64,000 nt of DNA from Tritrichomonas musculus (taxonomy: Eukaryota > Parabasalia > Tritrichomonadida > Tritrichomonadidae), in contig JAPFFF010000036.1 in the NCBI GenBank assembly GCA_039105265.1, forward strand, positions 558,001 through 622,000. Reading direction: 5' to 3'. Made by a program: the position numbers and the translations under genes. The notes below the pieces were generated by a model. It had not been told where the DNA came from. It did not search any database and worked only from the letters and a program-made list of their open reading frames with translations. Positions 62,250 to 64,000 of this stretch are shown piece after piece (position 1 is the stretch's first letter; each line of letters starts with the position of its first letter).

Positions 62250-63550
62250 ATAAATTGTACTTTTTATTTATAAAATGGCATCTGATGATGATTCATCTAT
62301 CGTTCATTTATCACAAAAAATGAGGAAAATAATGGAAAATAAAGCATGTGTATCAAATGTTTTACATATTTCAATAGACAAAGTTTTAAGAAAAATGAAA
62401 GAGTATGACAGGGAAATTGAATGCAATGTTGCTGAAAAGCAAACATGAAATTTTCGAGGAAGATTAAATGGATTTTGTAAACATTCAAAATTTTTTACTT
62501 TATGATATCATTGTTAATGACTTACTTGAAAAAGATAATACTACTATCATTGATGTAGAAAAATCATTTGCAAGTTATAATTGATTCGTACGAAGCAAAA
62601 TATGGAAATATTTCAACAAACAAGAAATGTTGAACCTATTTTTGCAAATTCAGACCTTGAAGAATCGATAATACAGGAAGAAGAAGATTACTATGAAATA
62701 TTAAAAAAAGTTTAAACAACTGTAGAAGATGATGAAATAATTAATAAAGTTGAAACATATTCAAAAGAAGATGAAATAATCAATAAAGTTGAAAAAAGTT
62801 TAGAAGATGAAGAATCATTTTTTTATATAAATGTGATGAAACAACAGAAGAAAATGAAATTGATAGCGATAAAAATGATACTTACCAAATGCCTGATCAA
62901 ATGATCCAATCTTTAATCAAAGCATCTGAAAAGCTATTTTCTGATGATGATTTTGATTGGATGCATGAATGTTCAGATGAATATGATTATTATTATGATG
63001 ATAAAAATGGAAGTAACATTTTAAAGCCAAATTCAAAAAAAAAAAATTTTTGTCACAACATTCTGATTATGAAATACAAAGTAGTCCTGTCTCCATTCCA
63101 ATGATCAGTGAAGAGACAACAGACATAAGTGATGATGATGATAATAATCAGTTTCGGTTAAAAGATTATGATTGGAAATCACGAGTGAAAGTGTTAGATG
63201 CTGAAACAATATTAAGTGAAATCCGCAATAAAATACATCAGAATAAAGATTATGATTCGCATCTTCAATTGAAATCAGACATTAAAGAAGCAAATCAATA
63301 TGAGATCATAAGAGTGAGGTATATTACTCCACAGAAATGAAGAAAAGAATTAAAGATTGCGCCAAAGAATTGATTGAAAATAATATAAAAGGCCCTTCAA
63401 AGAATGCTCTATTTATGTCATATAATAAAATATAAGAAGAGGAAGCAAAAAGGAAAAAGAAAAAGAGGAGAAATTGATAATAACGATTAAGAAGAAACGG
63501 GAAATCAAAATAAAAATCAAATAAAAGAATGTAAACTTTCGCCAAAGTTT
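62250..63550 (+). pseudogene. multicopy trichomonad gene, broken (copy 2)
   Basis: Inverted relative of 36090-38149. It starts at the block MASDDDSSIVHLSQKMRKIM (62275), so the N-terminal domain is absent. An internal deletion joins VLHI to DKVLRKMKEYD, skipping about 240 bases present in copy 1. Blocks DFVNIQNFLLYDIIVNDLLEKD, the shared stop after ILKKV (about 62,713), a frame change and the C-terminal domain EETTDISDDDDNNQFRLKDY then DWKSRVKVLDAETILSEI follow. At least three stops or shifts. Similarity continues past the coding end to GTTAAAGACTCAAC at 63,576. Confidence 0.78.
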
Positions 63551-63593
63551 ACATTCTTTGTTCTGAAAAAAAAAATGTTAAAGACTCAACTGT

Positions 63594-63810
63594 TTTCTGT
63601 GCAATGCGTACATTGGAATTTTCAATCAAAAAAGCAGCATTTTGTCCACCAGCGAGAAACTCAATAGGACTTAGGATATTTCGAGTAGCTTGGTCATTAT
63701 TTATTGAAGAAATTTCTGGCCAAAATGGAGCTGCCTTAAACAATGGTAGAAAGAAGTAAATTTGGTAGGGCATTTGTGAGAATCTCCAATAATAAAAAAA
63801 AAACTTTCAA
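63594..63810 (-). pseudogene. unidentified gene fragment
   Basis: A minus-strand frame of about 70 residues (WRFSQMPYQIYFFLPLFKAA, PFWPEISSINNDQATRNILS, PIEFLAGGQNAAFLIENSNV, RIAQKTVESL) has balanced amino-acid composition and higher GC than its flanks, so it looks like real coding sequence. Both ends run out without a convincing start (an ATG at 63771-63773 lies inside the conserved-looking part) or a natural C-terminus. No family recognised. Confidence 0.4.
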
Positions 63811-63959
63811 ATTGCGTTATTTTTGTTTTAGCATGTGTTGTACCAGCTTTTGGAGTTCTTTATAAATTCTTTCCATCTGCAGTTACAGAAAATGATTATG
63901 CAACATCATCAACTTCATTAAACCACAACCAATCTCTACTATCACCATCAAAGCATTAA
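63778..63959 (+). other. possible gene tail with membrane segment
   Basis: An open plus frame gives NCVIFVLACVVPAFGVLYKF (one membrane-spanning stretch), then FPSAVTENDYATSSTSLNHN and a stop at 63957. No start codon is visible, so it may be the end of a gene whose beginning is lost or spliced. CAACATCATCAACTTCA recurs at 63,901 and 63,984, suggesting a tandem repeat continuing beyond the window. Confidence 0.3.
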
Positions 63960-64000
63960 CACCTTACAACCAACAGTTAATGGCAACATCATCAACTTCA

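Noticed and set aside
1-64000. Dictyostelid, Plasmodium or ciliate origin for the A/T-rich sequence
   Set aside because: Standard stop codons are used, and the ankyrin, BspA-like, Myb and Maverick content with TCA initiators fits parabasalids much better.
1-64000. LTR retrotransposons or endogenous retroviruses
   Set aside because: No long terminal direct repeats, reverse transcriptase or gag-like sequence was recognised; the integrase belongs to the Maverick.

Overview
The window looks like a parabasalid nucleus, most likely a tritrichomonad or close relative of Trichomonas (inferred from content, not from a database search). The evidence is: very AT-rich intergenic DNA; apparently intronless genes; TCA-pyrimidine-T/A initiator-like motifs 0-20 nt before several start codons; and a typical trichomonad set of gene families (Myb-type DNA-binding proteins, Rab-like GTPases, BspA-like leucine-rich repeats, ankyrin proteins with the trichomonad N-terminal domain, PD-(D/E)XK 'transposase' nuclease, Maverick/Polinton elements).

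Layout. 1-~17,745: most of one Maverick/Polinton element, cut by the left edge of the window. It carries an integrase, a protein-primed-type DNA polymerase B with an embedded HNH domain, a packaging-type ATPase, two free-standing HNH nucleases, a fibre-like protein and several unknown proteins. Its right terminal repeat is unusually GC-rich. 17,800-18,800: a decayed DDE transposase whose N-terminus has a perfect PIP-box pattern. 19,400-26,720: relics of host families, namely two broken Rab-like genes, one Myb gene with a tRNA-Thr beside it, a BspA-like relic, and an ankyrin gene whose repeats are separated by 25-bp minisatellite arrays. 27,000-34,700: a non-coding graveyard of short DNA transposons with well defined ends. 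34,890-35,924: an open PD-(D/E)XK nuclease gene. 36,090-38,150: a multicopy pseudogene, repeated in the opposite orientation at 62,250-63,550. 38,160-50,200: nested DNA transposons and a kinase relic. 51,700-54,110: a second Myb/tRNA-Thr unit plus an inverted, truncated third Myb copy. 55,157-58,252: a large open calponin-homology-domain gene, the best host gene here. 58,280-62,000: further elements.

The main discovery is structural. By matching ends and target duplications within the window I could delimit at least ten non-autonomous DNA elements: TTAA-flanked (three families), 8-bp-duplication (at least five families) and TA-flanked (two families). They include nested insertions, an empty-site comparison, and a pair of near-identical 653-bp copies that must be recent. 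None encodes a recognisable transposase. The genes most likely to be active are the Maverick set, the PD-(D/E)XK gene, the first two Myb genes, at least one tRNA-Thr and the CH-domain gene. All homology statements rest on motif reading only.
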